NCBI GenBank assembly: GCA_965649545.1
Contig: CBFGLF010000001.1
Span: forward strand, 1-64,000
Direction of reading: 5' to 3'
Length of the DNA stretch: 64,000 bases
Origin: CABHOJ01 sp965649545
Lineage (GTDB): Bacteria > Pseudomonadota > Gammaproteobacteria > Burkholderiales > Methylophilaceae
Below the pieces are notes generated by a model. The model made no database searches. It was not told the origin of the DNA and saw only the letters and a list, made by a program, of their open reading frames with translations. The position numbers and the translations under genes are program-made. Position 1 is the first letter of the stretch. The number at the start of each line of letters is the position of its first letter. Positions 9,835 through 20,521 of this stretch are shown in pieces.

Positions 9835-10376
9835 TTCAGCACCTCCGGCAAGAACACTTCAGTGACGAGAATAGCCGCGCAACCGAGCCTGAACACGGAA
9901 CGTCGGGCCCAGATGTCGCCCGTCTGCGCGATCAGGTGCGCAGTCGCCCTGCGATACAAAGGGTGATGACGGTGCAGTTTCTTGTACTCCAGTGGCGTAC
10001 GCCTCACGCGGGGATCGGCGAACAACTGGCCGCCGAGCGGTCTATTCCCCAGACGCGCCAAACCCAGCCAGGGCCCGCGCAGGCTCTTGTGCGGGAGGAT
10101 ACTGTGGGCGAACACCACGGGACGCCCGGCGCAGATCAGACGGACCTCGCGCAGCAAAGCCAAACGTCTTGCCGGCGTGCATAAGAGTTGTGCTTCATCG
10201 AGCTTGGGCTGTGCGTCGATGACCCGAACACGCTGCACGGCAAACTCCAGGCAACGGCGCTGTAGCCGACGCGTCAGCGATCCACCATCCACCAGCCATG
10301 ATTTGTAGGCACCGCTCCCCATGGGCCGGCGCAGCCAGCGCATGCGGGGATGGGAGGTTTGAGGAAAGACTTTCAC
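9831..10376 (-). CDS. ubiC: Chorismate--pyruvate lyase
   Basis: Converts chorismate to 4-hydroxybenzoate and pyruvate, committing chorismate to ubiquinone. The 181-residue product is basic and matches the UbiC fold by the segments [13 protein letters not shown] near the N-terminus, [19 protein letters not shown] in the middle and [13 protein letters not shown] near the C-terminus. Overlaps ubiA by four bases; recG ends 22 bases upstream on the same strand. Confidence 0.92.
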   Translation of the reverse strand: MKVFPQTSHPRMRWLRRPMGSGAYKSWLVDGGSLTRRLQRRCLEFAVQRVRVIDAQPKLDEAQLLCTPARRLALLREVRLICAGRPVVFAHSILPHKSLRGPWLGLARLGNRPLGGQLFADPRVRRTPLEYKKLHRHHPLYRRATAHLIAQTGDIWARRSVFRLGCAAILVTEVFLPEVLK

Positions 10377-10398
10377 GACGGGATTATCTCAGGACTCG

Positions 10399-12369
10399 TC
10401 AGACTTTGACCAACTCTTCGCCCTGCCCCAACCAGCGCCGCAGGTGCGACTCGACGGCCTGAGGATCGTCACGCAACAATCTTTCCGCCAGATCGCGCGC
10501 GATCTGCAGCAAGCCCGCGTCGCGCTCAAGGTCGGCGATCTTGAGCATGGGCACCCCGCTCTGCCTGACGCCGAGGAACTCACCTGGGCCGCGCAGGTGG
10601 AGATCGGCCTGGGCGATCTCGAAACCGTCGTTCGATTCGTAGATGACCTTGAGACGGGCACGTGCCGTTTCCGACAAAGGGGTCTGGAACAGCAGGATAC
10701 AGCTGGACTTGGCCGCGCCGCGGCCGACGCGCCCCCTGAGCTGGTGGAGTTGTGAGAGCCCCATGCGCTCGGCATGCTCGATCACCATGAGGCTGGCGTT
10801 CGGCACATCGACGCCGACCTCGATCACGGTCGTCGCCACCAGCAACTGGATCTCGTTGCGGCTGAAGGCGTCCATCACCGCCTGCTTCTCCGCAGGCTTG
10901 AGACGACCGTGCACCAGCCCCACGCGCAGATCCGGGAACGAGGCCGTCAGTAGCTCATAGGTCTCTTGAGCGGTCTTCAATTGCAGCGCCTCGGATTCCT
11001 CGATCAGCGGGCAGACCCAGTAGGCCTGACTGCCCTTGACGCACGCGTCGCGCACTCTCGCCAGCACCTCGTCACGACGCGCTTCGGCGACCAGTCGGGT
11101 AACCACCGGGCTACGCCCCGGCGGCAACTCGTCGATGACCGATACGTCGAGGTCCGCGTAATAGCTCATGGACAAGGTGCGCGGGATGGGGGTCGCGCTC
11201 ATCATCAGCTGGTGCGGCTCTGGTTGCCCTTTCTTGCGTAACTGCAAGCGCTGCTGCACGCCAAAGCGATGCTGTTCATCGACGATAGCGAGTCCCAGTC
11301 GGGCGAACTGTACCTGGTCCTGGAACAAGGCATGCGTGCCGACCACCAGCTGGGCCGTCCCGCTGGCGACGGCTGCCAGAGCCTCGGTACGTGCTTTCTT
11401 GTTCTGGCTGCCGGAAAGCCACGCCACTTCTAGCTTGAGCGGTGCCAGCCAGGTCTGCATCTTGCGGTAGTGCTGTTCCGCCAGGATCTCGGTCGGTGCC
11501 ATGATGGCGGCCTGCCAACCATTTTCGATCGCCTGCAGCGCCGCCATGGCGGCGACGATGGTCTTGCCGCTGCCGACATCCCCTTGTAACAGACGCTGCA
11601 TGGGGTAGGGTTGGGCAAGGTCATGGGCGATCTCGGCCGCGACCTTGCGCTGGGCGTTGGTGAGCGCGAACGGCAGACTTTGCAGCAATGCCTGCACCAT
11701 TGCGGCGGAAGGCTTGAGGAGGGGTGCGCCGAGACTGCGCCGGCGTGCGTAATGCTTGCGCATGGAGAGTTGCTGGGCCAGCAGTTCATCGAAGGCCAGC
11801 CGTTTCCATTCCGGTGTAGCGCGCTCGGAAAGCGATTGAAGGTCCGCTTCCGGGGCCGGGTGATGTAGTGATTTGACGCTGCTGGCATAGCTCGGCATGC
11901 CGAGCTTGCTATAGATCCCCGTGGGCAAGGTCTCAGCCAGTGGATCACGTTCGAGTGCCCAACCGATCCATTTACGCAAGGTGGCCTGGGTCAGTCCCGC
12001 CGTGGTCGGGTAGACCGGTGTCAGGGTCTCCAGCACAGGCGCATCGGGCGTGACGGGTCGGCATTGCGGGTGCACCATCTCCCAACCGAAGAACCCGCCA
12101 CGCACTTCGCCATAGACGCGCAGGCGTCGGCCTTCTTTCAAGGCGGCGATCTGGCTGGGATAGAAATGCAGGAAGCGCAGGGTCAGCTGACCGCTGCCGT
12201 CCTGCAAGCGACTGATCAGCGCCTTGCGAGGTTTGTACTGCACCTCGGTATGCACGATCTCACCCTCCACCTGCACCTGGTCGCCCTGACGCAGGTCCCG
12301 GATCGAGGTGATACGGGTCTCGTCGATGTAACGCAAGGGCAGGTGCAGCAGCAAGCCCTGGATATCCAT
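10399..12369 (-). CDS. recG: ATP-dependent DNA helicase RecG
   Basis: Monomeric helicase that remodels stalled forks and recombination intermediates. From ATG 12369 the product is 656 residues with a wedge/OB region, Walker A GDVGSGKT (near 264), DEQH box (near 361), SATPIPRT motif III and the C-terminal helicase half with HQLRGRVGRG. RecG proteins are normally about 680 residues and the ATG falls inside the conserved helix-hairpin segment: the homologous sequence (LQKLGI and preceding) continues at least 20 codons upstream in frame, but no ATG, GTG or TTG occurs before a stop. CTG 12438 would give 679 residues. The true 5' end is therefore uncertain. Confidence 0.93.
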   Translation of the reverse strand: MDIQGLLLHLPLRYIDETRITSIRDLRQGDQVQVEGEIVHTEVQYKPRKALISRLQDGSGQLTLRFLHFYPSQIAALKEGRRLRVYGEVRGGFFGWEMVHPQCRPVTPDAPVLETLTPVYPTTAGLTQATLRKWIGWALERDPLAETLPTGIYSKLGMPSYASSVKSLHHPAPEADLQSLSERATPEWKRLAFDELLAQQLSMRKHYARRRSLGAPLLKPSAAMVQALLQSLPFALTNAQRKVAAEIAHDLAQPYPMQRLLQGDVGSGKTIVAAMAALQAIENGWQAAIMAPTEILAEQHYRKMQTWLAPLKLEVAWLSGSQNKKARTEALAAVASGTAQLVVGTHALFQDQVQFARLGLAIVDEQHRFGVQQRLQLRKKGQPEPHQLMMSATPIPRTLSMSYYADLDVSVIDELPPGRSPVVTRLVAEARRDEVLARVRDACVKGSQAYWVCPLIEESEALQLKTAQETYELLTASFPDLRVGLVHGRLKPAEKQAVMDAFSRNEIQLLVATTVIEVGVDVPNASLMVIEHAERMGLSQLHQLRGRVGRGAAKSSCILLFQTPLSETARARLKVIYESNDGFEIAQADLHLRGPGEFLGVRQSGVPMLKIADLERDAGLLQIARDLAERLLRDDPQAVESHLRRWLGQGEELVKV

Positions 12370-12458
12370 GATTCCGAGCTTCTGCAGGTTTGCCTGCGTC
12401 GGCTTTGGGATCAGCGAGAAATCAGCGGGCTTGCTCAGGGCAATCGCTCGGCGGATCG

Positions 12459-12839
12459 TTAGAGTTCGATGACGCCGTCAGCTTCGACCAAGGCACCCTT
12501 GGGCAGGGAGGCGACGCCGACCGCGGCACGCGCCGGATAAGGCTGGCTGAAATATTCGGCCATGATGGTGTTGACCAGCGCGAAATGGGACAGGTCGGTG
12601 AGGAAGACGTTGAGCTTGACGATATCGGCCAGCGAACCGCCGGAAGCCTCTGCGACCGCCTTCAGGTTCTGGAACACGCGATGCACCTGGTTTTCGATGC
12701 CGTCGACCAGTTGCATGCTGACCGGGTCGAGCCCGATCTGTCCGGACAGATAGACGGTGCTGCCGACCTTGACGGCCTGGGAATAGGTACCGATCGCCTG
12801 CGGGGCGCCCTCGGTCTGGATGATGTGCTTGTTTGCCAT
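12459..12839 (-). CDS. ridA: RidA family reactive-intermediate deaminase
   Basis: 126-residue RidA/YjgF/UK114 protein that hydrolyses reactive enamine/imine intermediates from PLP enzymes. Typical landmarks are [21 protein letters not shown] and [16 protein letters not shown] at the C-terminus with the substrate-contacting Arg. Sits between spoT (25 bases upstream) and recG, in the same direction. Confidence 0.93.
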   Translation of the reverse strand: MANKHIIQTEGAPQAIGTYSQAVKVGSTVYLSGQIGLDPVSMQLVDGIENQVHRVFQNLKAVAEASGGSLADIVKLNVFLTDLSHFALVNTIMAEYFSQPYPARAAVGVASLPKGALVEADGVIEL

Positions 12840-12864
12840 GTGGACTCTCTAGTTGTATGAAATC

Positions 12865-15087
12865 TTACTGAACGCGTTGCTCGTTGCCGGCGCCTTTGAC
12901 ACGGTTGATGCGCACGACATCGGGGATCTTGCGCAAGCGCCGCATGAGGTCGGCGAGATGCACCCGGTCCATCACCTGTACGGTGAAATAGACGTTGCTG
13001 TAGGCACTGTCGTCCGGGTCTTCCATGCTCACGTTGTCGATGTTGGAGCCCGCATCGGCGATGCCCGCAGCGATCTTGGCCAACATGCCGCGCTGATTGG
13101 CTACGGCGAGTTTGAGGTTGACCTTGAACAGGCGCTTGCCGGCCGGATCCCATTCCACGTCGAGCCATTTCTCCGGTTCGACACGGAATTTACGGATCGC
13201 CGGACAATCATGGGTGTGGATGACCAGCCCCTTGTCCTTGTTGATGAAACCGAGGATGGGGTCGCCGGGGATAGGCCGGCAGCACTGCGCGAACTGCACC
13301 GCCATGCCCTCGGTGCCCCGGATGGTGATGGTTCCCAGCGGTTTGCTGGTGTGCTTGGCATGACGTTCGCCCTGTTCCCCCGCCATCGCCATCAGCTGGT
13401 GCGCGACCATGACGTTGAGCCGTTTGCCGAGACCGATGTCCGTGAGGATCTCTTCCTTGCTCTTGGCACCGTAATCCCGCAACAGCTTCTGCCAGCTCTC
13501 GTCGGTGATCATCGTGGTATCCGCATGCAAGGCGCGTAAGGCCTGGTTCAGCATGCGCTCGCCCAGATAGGCCGACTCGGTGGTCTGCATGGATTTGAGG
13601 AAGTGGCGGATGTGCGCGCGCGCCTTGCCCGAGACCACATAATTGAGCCATGCCGGATTGGGGTGGGCGTGCGCCGCCGTGATGATCTCCACATGATCGC
13701 CGTTGTGCAATTCGGTGCGCAGCGGCGCCAATTCCTGATTGATCTTGACTGCGACGCAACGGTTACCGATATCGGTATGCACGGCATAGGCGAAATCGAC
13801 CGCTGTGGCACCCTTGGGCAAGGCCATGATATTGCCCTTGGGGGTGAACACATAGACTTCGTCCGGGAACAGGTCGACCTTGAAGTGCTCGAGGAATTCG
13901 AGTGAATCCGCGCTTTCGCTCTGGATCTCCAGCAGCCGTTGCAGCCACAGATGGGTCTGCTGCTGCAACGCGGTCAAATGGGCATCGGTAGTCTTGTAGA
14001 GCCAGTGCGCCGCCACGCCGGCCTCGGCGATGTTATGCATCTCCTGGCTGCGCAGCTGCACCTCGATCGGGGTGCCGAAGGGGCCGAACAAGGTGGTGTG
14101 CAGCGACTGGTAGCCGTTGGCCTTGGGAATGGCGATGTAATCCTTGAACTTGCCGGGGATGGGCTTATACAGTCCATGCAGGGCGCCCAGCGCAAGGTAG
14201 CAGGTGGGCATGTCCTTGACGATGACCCGAAAGCCGTAGATGTCGTAGATCTGCGAAAAGGTCGTGGTCTTGCCCGTCATCTTCTTGTAGATGCTGTAGA
14301 GGTGCTTTTCGCGGCCGGTGACGTCAGCCTCGATATGCATCTCCTGCAAGCGTTGCTTGATCGCCTCCAGGATCTTGCCGACCACTTCCTTGCGATTGCC
14401 ACGCGCGGCCTTGATCGCCTTGGCGATGACGCGGTAACGCATGGGGTAGAGGTAGCGGAAACTGAGGTCTTCCAGTTCCTGGAAGATGGCGTTCAGGCCG
14501 AGGCGGTTGGCGATGGGCGCATAGATATCCAGCGTCTCGCGCGAGATACGGCGGCGCTTGTCCGCGCTCATGGCATCCATGGTCTGCATGTTGTGCAGGC
14601 GGTCCGCCAGCTTGACCAGGATCACACGCACATCCTGCGACATGGCCAGGAGCATCTTGCGGAAGTTCTCCGCCTGCGCCTGGGTGGCGCTCTGGAATTC
14701 GATCTTGTCGAGCTTGGACAAACCGTCCACCAGTTCGGCCACCTGCTTGCCGAACTGTTCCGCGACTTCCAGGTTGGTGACGCCGGTGTCTTCGACGACA
14801 TCGTGCAGCAAGGCCGCGACCAGTGTCGGCGTGTCCATGTGCAGCTCGGCCAGGATACAGGCCACCGAGACCGGATGGGTGATATAGGGCTCGCCGCTCT
14901 TGCGCATCTGGCCTTCATGGGCCGCGGCGCTAAAACGATAGGCCGCCCAGACCTGAGCGATGTCCTCAGGCTTGAGATATTCTTTTAAACGCAGGGTGAG
15001 TTTGGAATCCTCGCTGTCCGCAGGCAGCAAGGGGGGATCTTCAGGCTTTACAGTCTCTGCCGGACGTTTGGCAGCTGTTCTGGACAT
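12865..15087 (-). CDS. spoT: Bifunctional (p)ppGpp synthetase/hydrolase
   Basis: 740-residue Rel/SpoT homologue that makes and degrades the stringent alarmone. An intact HD hydrolase domain is visible (HPVSVACIL from 71 and HDVVED from 95), followed by the nucleotidyltransferase region (about 240-350), a TGS domain (VYVFTPKGNIMALPKGATAVDFAY), a zinc-finger/RIS region with HTHDCPAIRKF, and a C-terminal ACT domain. The intact HD motif argues for SpoT rather than a synthetase-only RelA. The rpoZ-spoT order is conserved in proteobacteria. It sits in the long yicC-to-ubiA cluster. Confidence 0.96.
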   Translation of the reverse strand: MSRTAAKRPAETVKPEDPPLLPADSEDSKLTLRLKEYLKPEDIAQVWAAYRFSAAAHEGQMRKSGEPYITHPVSVACILAELHMDTPTLVAALLHDVVEDTGVTNLEVAEQFGKQVAELVDGLSKLDKIEFQSATQAQAENFRKMLLAMSQDVRVILVKLADRLHNMQTMDAMSADKRRRISRETLDIYAPIANRLGLNAIFQELEDLSFRYLYPMRYRVIAKAIKAARGNRKEVVGKILEAIKQRLQEMHIEADVTGREKHLYSIYKKMTGKTTTFSQIYDIYGFRVIVKDMPTCYLALGALHGLYKPIPGKFKDYIAIPKANGYQSLHTTLFGPFGTPIEVQLRSQEMHNIAEAGVAAHWLYKTTDAHLTALQQQTHLWLQRLLEIQSESADSLEFLEHFKVDLFPDEVYVFTPKGNIMALPKGATAVDFAYAVHTDIGNRCVAVKINQELAPLRTELHNGDHVEIITAAHAHPNPAWLNYVVSGKARAHIRHFLKSMQTTESAYLGERMLNQALRALHADTTMITDESWQKLLRDYGAKSKEEILTDIGLGKRLNVMVAHQLMAMAGEQGERHAKHTSKPLGTITIRGTEGMAVQFAQCCRPIPGDPILGFINKDKGLVIHTHDCPAIRKFRVEPEKWLDVEWDPAGKRLFKVNLKLAVANQRGMLAKIAAGIADAGSNIDNVSMEDPDDSAYSNVYFTVQVMDRVHLADLMRRLRKIPDVVRINRVKGAGNEQRVQ

Positions 15088-15172
15088 AAGGCGTTAAACG
15101 ATCGCTGTCGGCTCGATGACGGTATGCGCATGATGATTGGATGATGCATCCCGCCATCGAATCGGTGTGGCG

Positions 15173-15385
15173 TTAAGCGTGACCGCGATTCAGGACTTCG
15201 AGGCCGACCTTGCCGGCTGCGATCTCGCGCAGGGCCAGTACAGTGGACTTGTCCTTCTGACCATGGGTGTTGACCATCGGCTCGGAGCCGTTCGCCAGTT
15301 GGCGTGCGCGGTAGGCGGCCACCAAGGTCAGTTGGAAGCGGTTCGGGATCTTGTCCAGACAATCATCAACAGTAATACGTGCCAT
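15173..15385 (-). CDS. rpoZ: RNA polymerase omega subunit
   Basis: 70-residue omega subunit, which helps assemble the beta-prime subunit and forms part of a ppGpp site. It begins [10 protein letters not shown] and contains the typical [16 protein letters not shown] helix; it is preceded by the strong ribosome site GGAGG. Between gmk and spoT, the standard context. Confidence 0.96.
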   Translation of the reverse strand: MARITVDDCLDKIPNRFQLTLVAAYRARQLANGSEPMVNTHGQKDKSTVLALREIAAGKVGLEVLNRGHA

Positions 15386-15406
15386 CTTTACCTCCAGGGT
15401 TTGCGG

Positions 15407-15425
15407 GTGCTGAGTGACTCAGCAC
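15407..15425. repeat. 19-base palindrome between gmk and rpoZ
   Basis: GTGCTGAGT and ACTCAGCAC form a perfect inverted repeat around a single central base, in the 59-base gap between the gmk stop and the rpoZ start. No T-run follows on either strand, so it is not a standard terminator. It could be a protein site or an mRNA processing hairpin. Confidence 0.5.
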
Positions 15426-15444
15426 TAAGAATCGAACAGGTGAA

Positions 15445-16928
<1,484 letters not shown>

Positions 16929-17021
16929 GAGAACGCTTTCTGACTAAATTAGAGCGATGGTATCAAATACGGTGTGATTCATGCCAAAATAGCTCGCGAT
17001 TAATCCTTTAAACACCTCAAC

Positions 17022-17960
17022 TTGGCCAGCACACCCGCACATAAGAACCAGGCATTGCCGATCGGCTATCAGCTACAGGACTACGAGATCAGAAAAGTCC
17101 TGAGTGCCGGTGGTTTCAGCTTCGTCTACATCGCGCGCGACGCCGACAAGAAGACCGTGGCCATCAAGGAATACCTGCCGACCTTTCTCGCCTTGCGCAC
17201 GTCCGGCGCGCAGGTCCAGGTCTCATCCGCCGAAGTCTCCAACAGTTTCCGCCATGGGCTGAAGTGCTTCTTCGAGGAAGGCCGCGCGCTGGCCAATATC
17301 GACCACAAGAACATCGTCCGCGTGCTCAACTTCTTCCGCGCCAACGACACCGTCTACATGGTCATGCAATACGAGCGCGGAAAGTCCTTACAGGAATACA
17401 TCCTGGCGCAGGAGCAGCCGGTGTCGGAGAAGTTCATCCGCAGGGTATTCGGCGAGTTGCTCAACGGCTTGCGGGAGGTGCACACGCAAAAGCTGCTGCA
17501 TCTGGATATCAAACCCGCCAACATCTACATCCGGATCGACGGTTCGCCGGTGCTGCTGGATTTCGGCTCGGCACGCCAGACCCTGAGCGAGACCGAGAGC
17601 AAGCTGCCCCCCAGCTACACACCCGGCTTCGCTTCGCCGGAACAATACTACGACCGCAGCCTGCTCGGCCCCTGGAGCGACATCTACAGTGTGGGCGCCA
17701 CCATGTACGCCTGCCTGGTACGCGCGGCACCGATCGCCGCAGACCAGCGCATGAAAAAGGACACGCTGGTGCCGGCGGCGAAGTTCGGCAAGGATATCTA
17801 CTCGAGCAACCTGCTCGAACTGATCGATCGTTGTATGGCGATCGACCACATGCAGCGGCCCCAAAGCATGTTCGCCCTGCAAAAGTCGCTGCTGGAAGAC
17901 TTGCCGCTGCAGGACAAGAAAGTCGGCTTGATGGACAAGCTCAAGACCTATCTGAAATAG
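17022..17960 (+). CDS. Serine/threonine protein kinase (Hanks type)
   Basis: 312-residue soluble eukaryotic-like kinase. Visible are the glycine loop SAGGFSFVY (28-36), catalytic Lys49 in VAIKEY, the catalytic loop HLDIKPANI (Asp162, Lys164, Asn167) and the DFG motif at 180-182, followed by the PGFASPEQY activation-segment end. There is no membrane segment or sensor domain. The start is TTG 17022; no ATG or GTG lies early enough. A PP2C phosphatase gene follows by 36 bases, so the two likely form a reversible phosphorylation module; targets are not evident. Confidence 0.93.
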   Translation: MASTPAHKNQALPIGYQLQDYEIRKVLSAGGFSFVYIARDADKKTVAIKEYLPTFLALRTSGAQVQVSSAEVSNSFRHGLKCFFEEGRALANIDHKNIVRVLNFFRANDTVYMVMQYERGKSLQEYILAQEQPVSEKFIRRVFGELLNGLREVHTQKLLHLDIKPANIYIRIDGSPVLLDFGSARQTLSETESKLPPSYTPGFASPEQYYDRSLLGPWSDIYSVGATMYACLVRAAPIAADQRMKKDTLVPAAKFGKDIYSSNLLELIDRCMAIDHMQRPQSMFALQKSLLEDLPLQDKKVGLMDKLKTYLK

Positions 17961-17996
17961 GCCCGCTACTCTCGATACAGTCCCTTCTACCACACC

Positions 17997-18920
17997 ATGA
18001 AATTCACCATCCACCAGGGCAGTCGCCAAGGCCCCAGGCCTTACAACCAGGACAGACTCGCTTACTCGTACAGCAAGGATGCCTTGCTCATCGTGTTGGC
18101 GGACGGCATGGGCGGCCATCGGCACGGCGAGGTCGCGGCCCAGCTTGCGGTCAAGACCCTGACCGATGCCTTTCAGGAAGAAGCCCAGCCCACCCTGAAG
18201 AACCCTGCCGGCTTCCTCAAGCACGCCATCCAGTACGTGCACGATGCCATCGGCGCGCTGACCATCGTGCAGGACATGCTCGAAGCCCCGAGGACGACCG
18301 TCGTAGCCGCCATCATTCAGGACAACCGCCTCTACTGCGCCCATGTCGGCGATTCACGCCTGTATCATTTCCGTAGCGGCAAGTTGCTGTACAAGACCGA
18401 GGATCACTCGGTGGTACAGATGCTCTACAAGCGCGGCCAGCTGGATAAAGCCGCCATGCTGACGCACCCCAACCGGCACAAGATCTACAACTGCCTAGGC
18501 GGCGACAAGCAACCCCAGATCGAACAGGCGCAGACCGACAACCTGCTGGAAGGCGACACCTTGCTGCTCTGCAGCGATGGCCTCTGGTCGGTGCTGAGCG
18601 ATGCCGAGATCGCGGACATGCTGCACGGCGGTATCGTCACCGAGACCGTCTCTGCGCTGCTCGACGAAGCCGAACTGCGCAGCCAGACCGAGGGCGACAA
18701 CATGAGCGCGATCGGCCTGCAATGGGGCGATCCACATCATCACCTGCTCGCCGTCTCCACCATCACCATGCCGCTCAGTGCGACGACCACCATCATGAAC
18801 CCGCTGACCCACCAGCTCGCTCAGGGCGAAGGCGGCGAGACCACCGACCTGACCGATGACGAGATCGAGAACGCCATCGCCGAGATCCAGGCCGCCCTGA
18901 AAAAGTCCGACCGCAACTGA
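17997..18920 (+). CDS. PP2C family serine/threonine phosphatase
   Basis: 307-residue metal-dependent phosphatase. Metal ligands are visible in YNQDR (Asp19), ADGMGGH (35-41) and CSDGLW, with the C-terminal GDNMSAI motif. The catalytic domain ends near 250 and is followed by an Asp/Glu-rich tail. It probably reverses the action of the adjacent kinase. Such kinase/phosphatase pairs are found between yicC and rph in other betaproteobacteria, as I recall. Confidence 0.92.
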   Translation: MKFTIHQGSRQGPRPYNQDRLAYSYSKDALLIVLADGMGGHRHGEVAAQLAVKTLTDAFQEEAQPTLKNPAGFLKHAIQYVHDAIGALTIVQDMLEAPRTTVVAAIIQDNRLYCAHVGDSRLYHFRSGKLLYKTEDHSVVQMLYKRGQLDKAAMLTHPNRHKIYNCLGGDKQPQIEQAQTDNLLEGDTLLLCSDGLWSVLSDAEIADMLHGGIVTETVSALLDEAELRSQTEGDNMSAIGLQWGDPHHHLLAVSTITMPLSATTTIMNPLTHQLAQGEGGETTDLTDDEIENAIAEIQAALKKSDRN

Positions 18921-18951
18921 TACGGCGTCGGGGGTCACCTCGGCAATGGCT

Positions 18952-18957
18952 TATAAT
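18952..18957 (+). promoter_or_regulatory. Candidate -10 element upstream of rph
   Basis: A perfect TATAAT lies in the short gap between the phosphatase stop and the rph start, 28 bases before the rph ATG. No convincing -35 sequence precedes it at 16-18 bases, so activity would need an activator or be weak. Confidence 0.45.
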
Positions 18958-18985
18958 GTCGACTTCGAACCATCAGGAAACCGCC

Positions 18986-19702
18986 ATGCGTCCCAGCAAT
19001 CGCGCCCCACAAGAACTTCGCGCCGTCGAGATCCTCCGCCACTACACCAAGCATGCCGAAGGCTCGGTGCTGGTGAAGTTCGGTGACACCCATGTCCTTT
19101 GCACCGCCAGCGTCGAAGAGAAGGTACCGGGATTCCTCAAGGGCAAGAATCAGGGTTGGGTGACGGCCGAGTACGGCATGCTGCCCCGCTCGACGGGCAG
19201 CCGCATGGACCGCGAAGCGGCCAAAGGCAAACAATCCGGCCGCACGCAGGAGATCCAGCGTCTCATCGGCCGCAGTCTGCGCGCCATCATCAACCTGGAA
19301 AAACTCGGCGAGCGCAGCATCCACATCGATTGCGACGTCATCCAGGCCGACGGCGGGACCCGTACGGCCAGCATCACGGGAGCCTATGTCGCGCTGCATG
19401 ATGCGGTGAGCCTTCTACTGAAGAAGGGGCTGATCGCCGAGTCCCCGCTGATCGAGGCGGTGGCCGCGATCTCGGTCGGCGTCTACAAGGGTCAGCCCGT
19501 GCTCGATCTCGATTACATCGAGGATTCCGACTGCGACACCGACATGAACGTGGTCATGACCGCGAGCGGCGGTTTCGTCGAGATCCAGGGCACGGCGGAG
19601 GGCGAGCCGTTCCAGCGCGATGCCATGAACACCATGCTGGACCTTGCCGCCAGCGGCATCCGCGAACTCATCGCCAAACAGAAGCACGCGCTGGAGCACT
19701 GA
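18986..19702 (+). CDS. rph: Ribonuclease PH
   Basis: Phosphorolytic 3'-5' exoribonuclease that trims tRNA 3' ends. From ATG 18986, which has CAGGAA upstream, the product is 238 residues, the usual length; an in-frame ATG at 18956 would add ten residues inside the -10 element and is unlikely. Landmarks: [12 protein letters not shown], the RxxR-type segment [28 protein letters not shown] region, and [16 protein letters not shown]. Followed by rdgB after one base. Confidence 0.96.
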   Translation: MRPSNRAPQELRAVEILRHYTKHAEGSVLVKFGDTHVLCTASVEEKVPGFLKGKNQGWVTAEYGMLPRSTGSRMDREAAKGKQSGRTQEIQRLIGRSLRAIINLEKLGERSIHIDCDVIQADGGTRTASITGAYVALHDAVSLLLKKGLIAESPLIEAVAAISVGVYKGQPVLDLDYIEDSDCDTDMNVVMTASGGFVEIQGTAEGEPFQRDAMNTMLDLAASGIRELIAKQKHALEH

Positions 19703-19703
19703 G

Positions 19704-20306
19704 TTGGCCCTTCCCTTCGATCGCCTCGTCATCGCCACCGGCAATGCCGGCAAGTTGCGCGAGATCCGGCAATTACTCTCGCCGCTGGCGCTCGAGGTGC
19801 TACCGCAATCGGATTTTGCGGTCCCCGAAGCCGAAGAACCGCATTGCACCTTTATCGAGAACGCGCTGGTAAAAGCCCGTCATGCGAGCCTGCACACCGG
19901 TTTGCCTGCTCTGGCGGACGATTCCGGCATCTGCGTCGACGCCCTGCAGGGCGCGCCTGGGGTACTGTCGGCAAGGTATGCCGGCGAGCCCCGGTCGGAT
20001 ACGCGCAACAACGAAAAGCTGTTGGCGGCCCTGGCCGGACAAGCCCATCGTCACGCGCATTACTATTGCGTCATGGTGCTGGTGCGCCACCCCGAGGACC
20101 CGCAACCGCTGATCGCCGAAGGCATCTGGCAGGGTGAGATCCTCAACGCGCCCCGGGGCGAAGGTGGCTTCGGCTACGACCCGATCTTCCTCGACGCCAA
20201 GACCGACAAGACCGGCGCCGAGCTGCCGCTTGAGATCAAGAATCGCATCAGTCATCGTGGCCAGGCCCTGAGCAAACTGCTGCACATGCTGGAAAGACTG
20301 CAATGA
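19704..20306 (+). CDS. rdgB: XTP/dITP diphosphatase (HAM1/RdgB)
   Basis: Hydrolyses non-canonical purine triphosphates to keep inosine and xanthosine out of nucleic acids. From TTG 19704 (GGAG about ten bases upstream) it is 200 residues, with IATGNAGKLREI near the N-terminus, ADDSGICVDAL, and GGFGYDPIF in the second half. The frame is open upstream inside rph, but the TTG start fits the family N-terminus. Overlaps the next small gene by four bases. Confidence 0.94.
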   Translation: MALPFDRLVIATGNAGKLREIRQLLSPLALEVLPQSDFAVPEAEEPHCTFIENALVKARHASLHTGLPALADDSGICVDALQGAPGVLSARYAGEPRSDTRNNEKLLAALAGQAHRHAHYYCVMVLVRHPEDPQPLIAEGIWQGEILNAPRGEGGFGYDPIFLDAKTDKTGAELPLEIKNRISHRGQALSKLLHMLERLQ

Positions 20307-20521
20307 GCGAGAACCACTGGCCGAAATGGTTACGTGACGACCAGACCGTGGTCTCCTGCACGGAGAAGGTCAAGGTCATGAAAGAGAACTTCGACGAGCT
20401 GAAACAGATGGCGCAAGACGCACTGGAAGACGGCCTGCTCATGGAAGTCTCCGAGGCACAGATGCGTGAGGCCTTGCACCGTTTGGTCGACGAGCTGGTC
20501 AACCCTTACCTGAAGAAATGA
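20303..20521 (+). CDS. Small conserved-type protein of unknown function
   Basis: 72-residue acidic helical protein: a Trp-rich start (WPKWLRDDQ), one cysteine near residue 19, then two amphipathic helices ending in KK. No recognised domain, signal peptide or membrane segment. It is translationally coupled on both sides by ATGA overlaps (with rdgB upstream and hemW downstream), which argues strongly that it is expressed. I do not know its function. Confidence 0.75.
   Translation: MSENHWPKWLRDDQTVVSCTEKVKVMKENFDELKQMAQDALEDGLLMEVSEAQMREALHRLVDELVNPYLKK

Noticed and set aside
13939..14988. 349-codon plus-strand open frame over spoT
   Set aside because: Low-complexity composition rich in Leu, Asp, Gly and His with no recognisable motif; it is a shadow of the spoT coding sequence.
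17264..18376. 370-codon plus-strand frame across the kinase and phosphatase genes
   Set aside because: Out of frame with two well-conserved enzymes, with a Gly/Arg/His/Pro-rich composition typical of frame-shifted GC-rich DNA.
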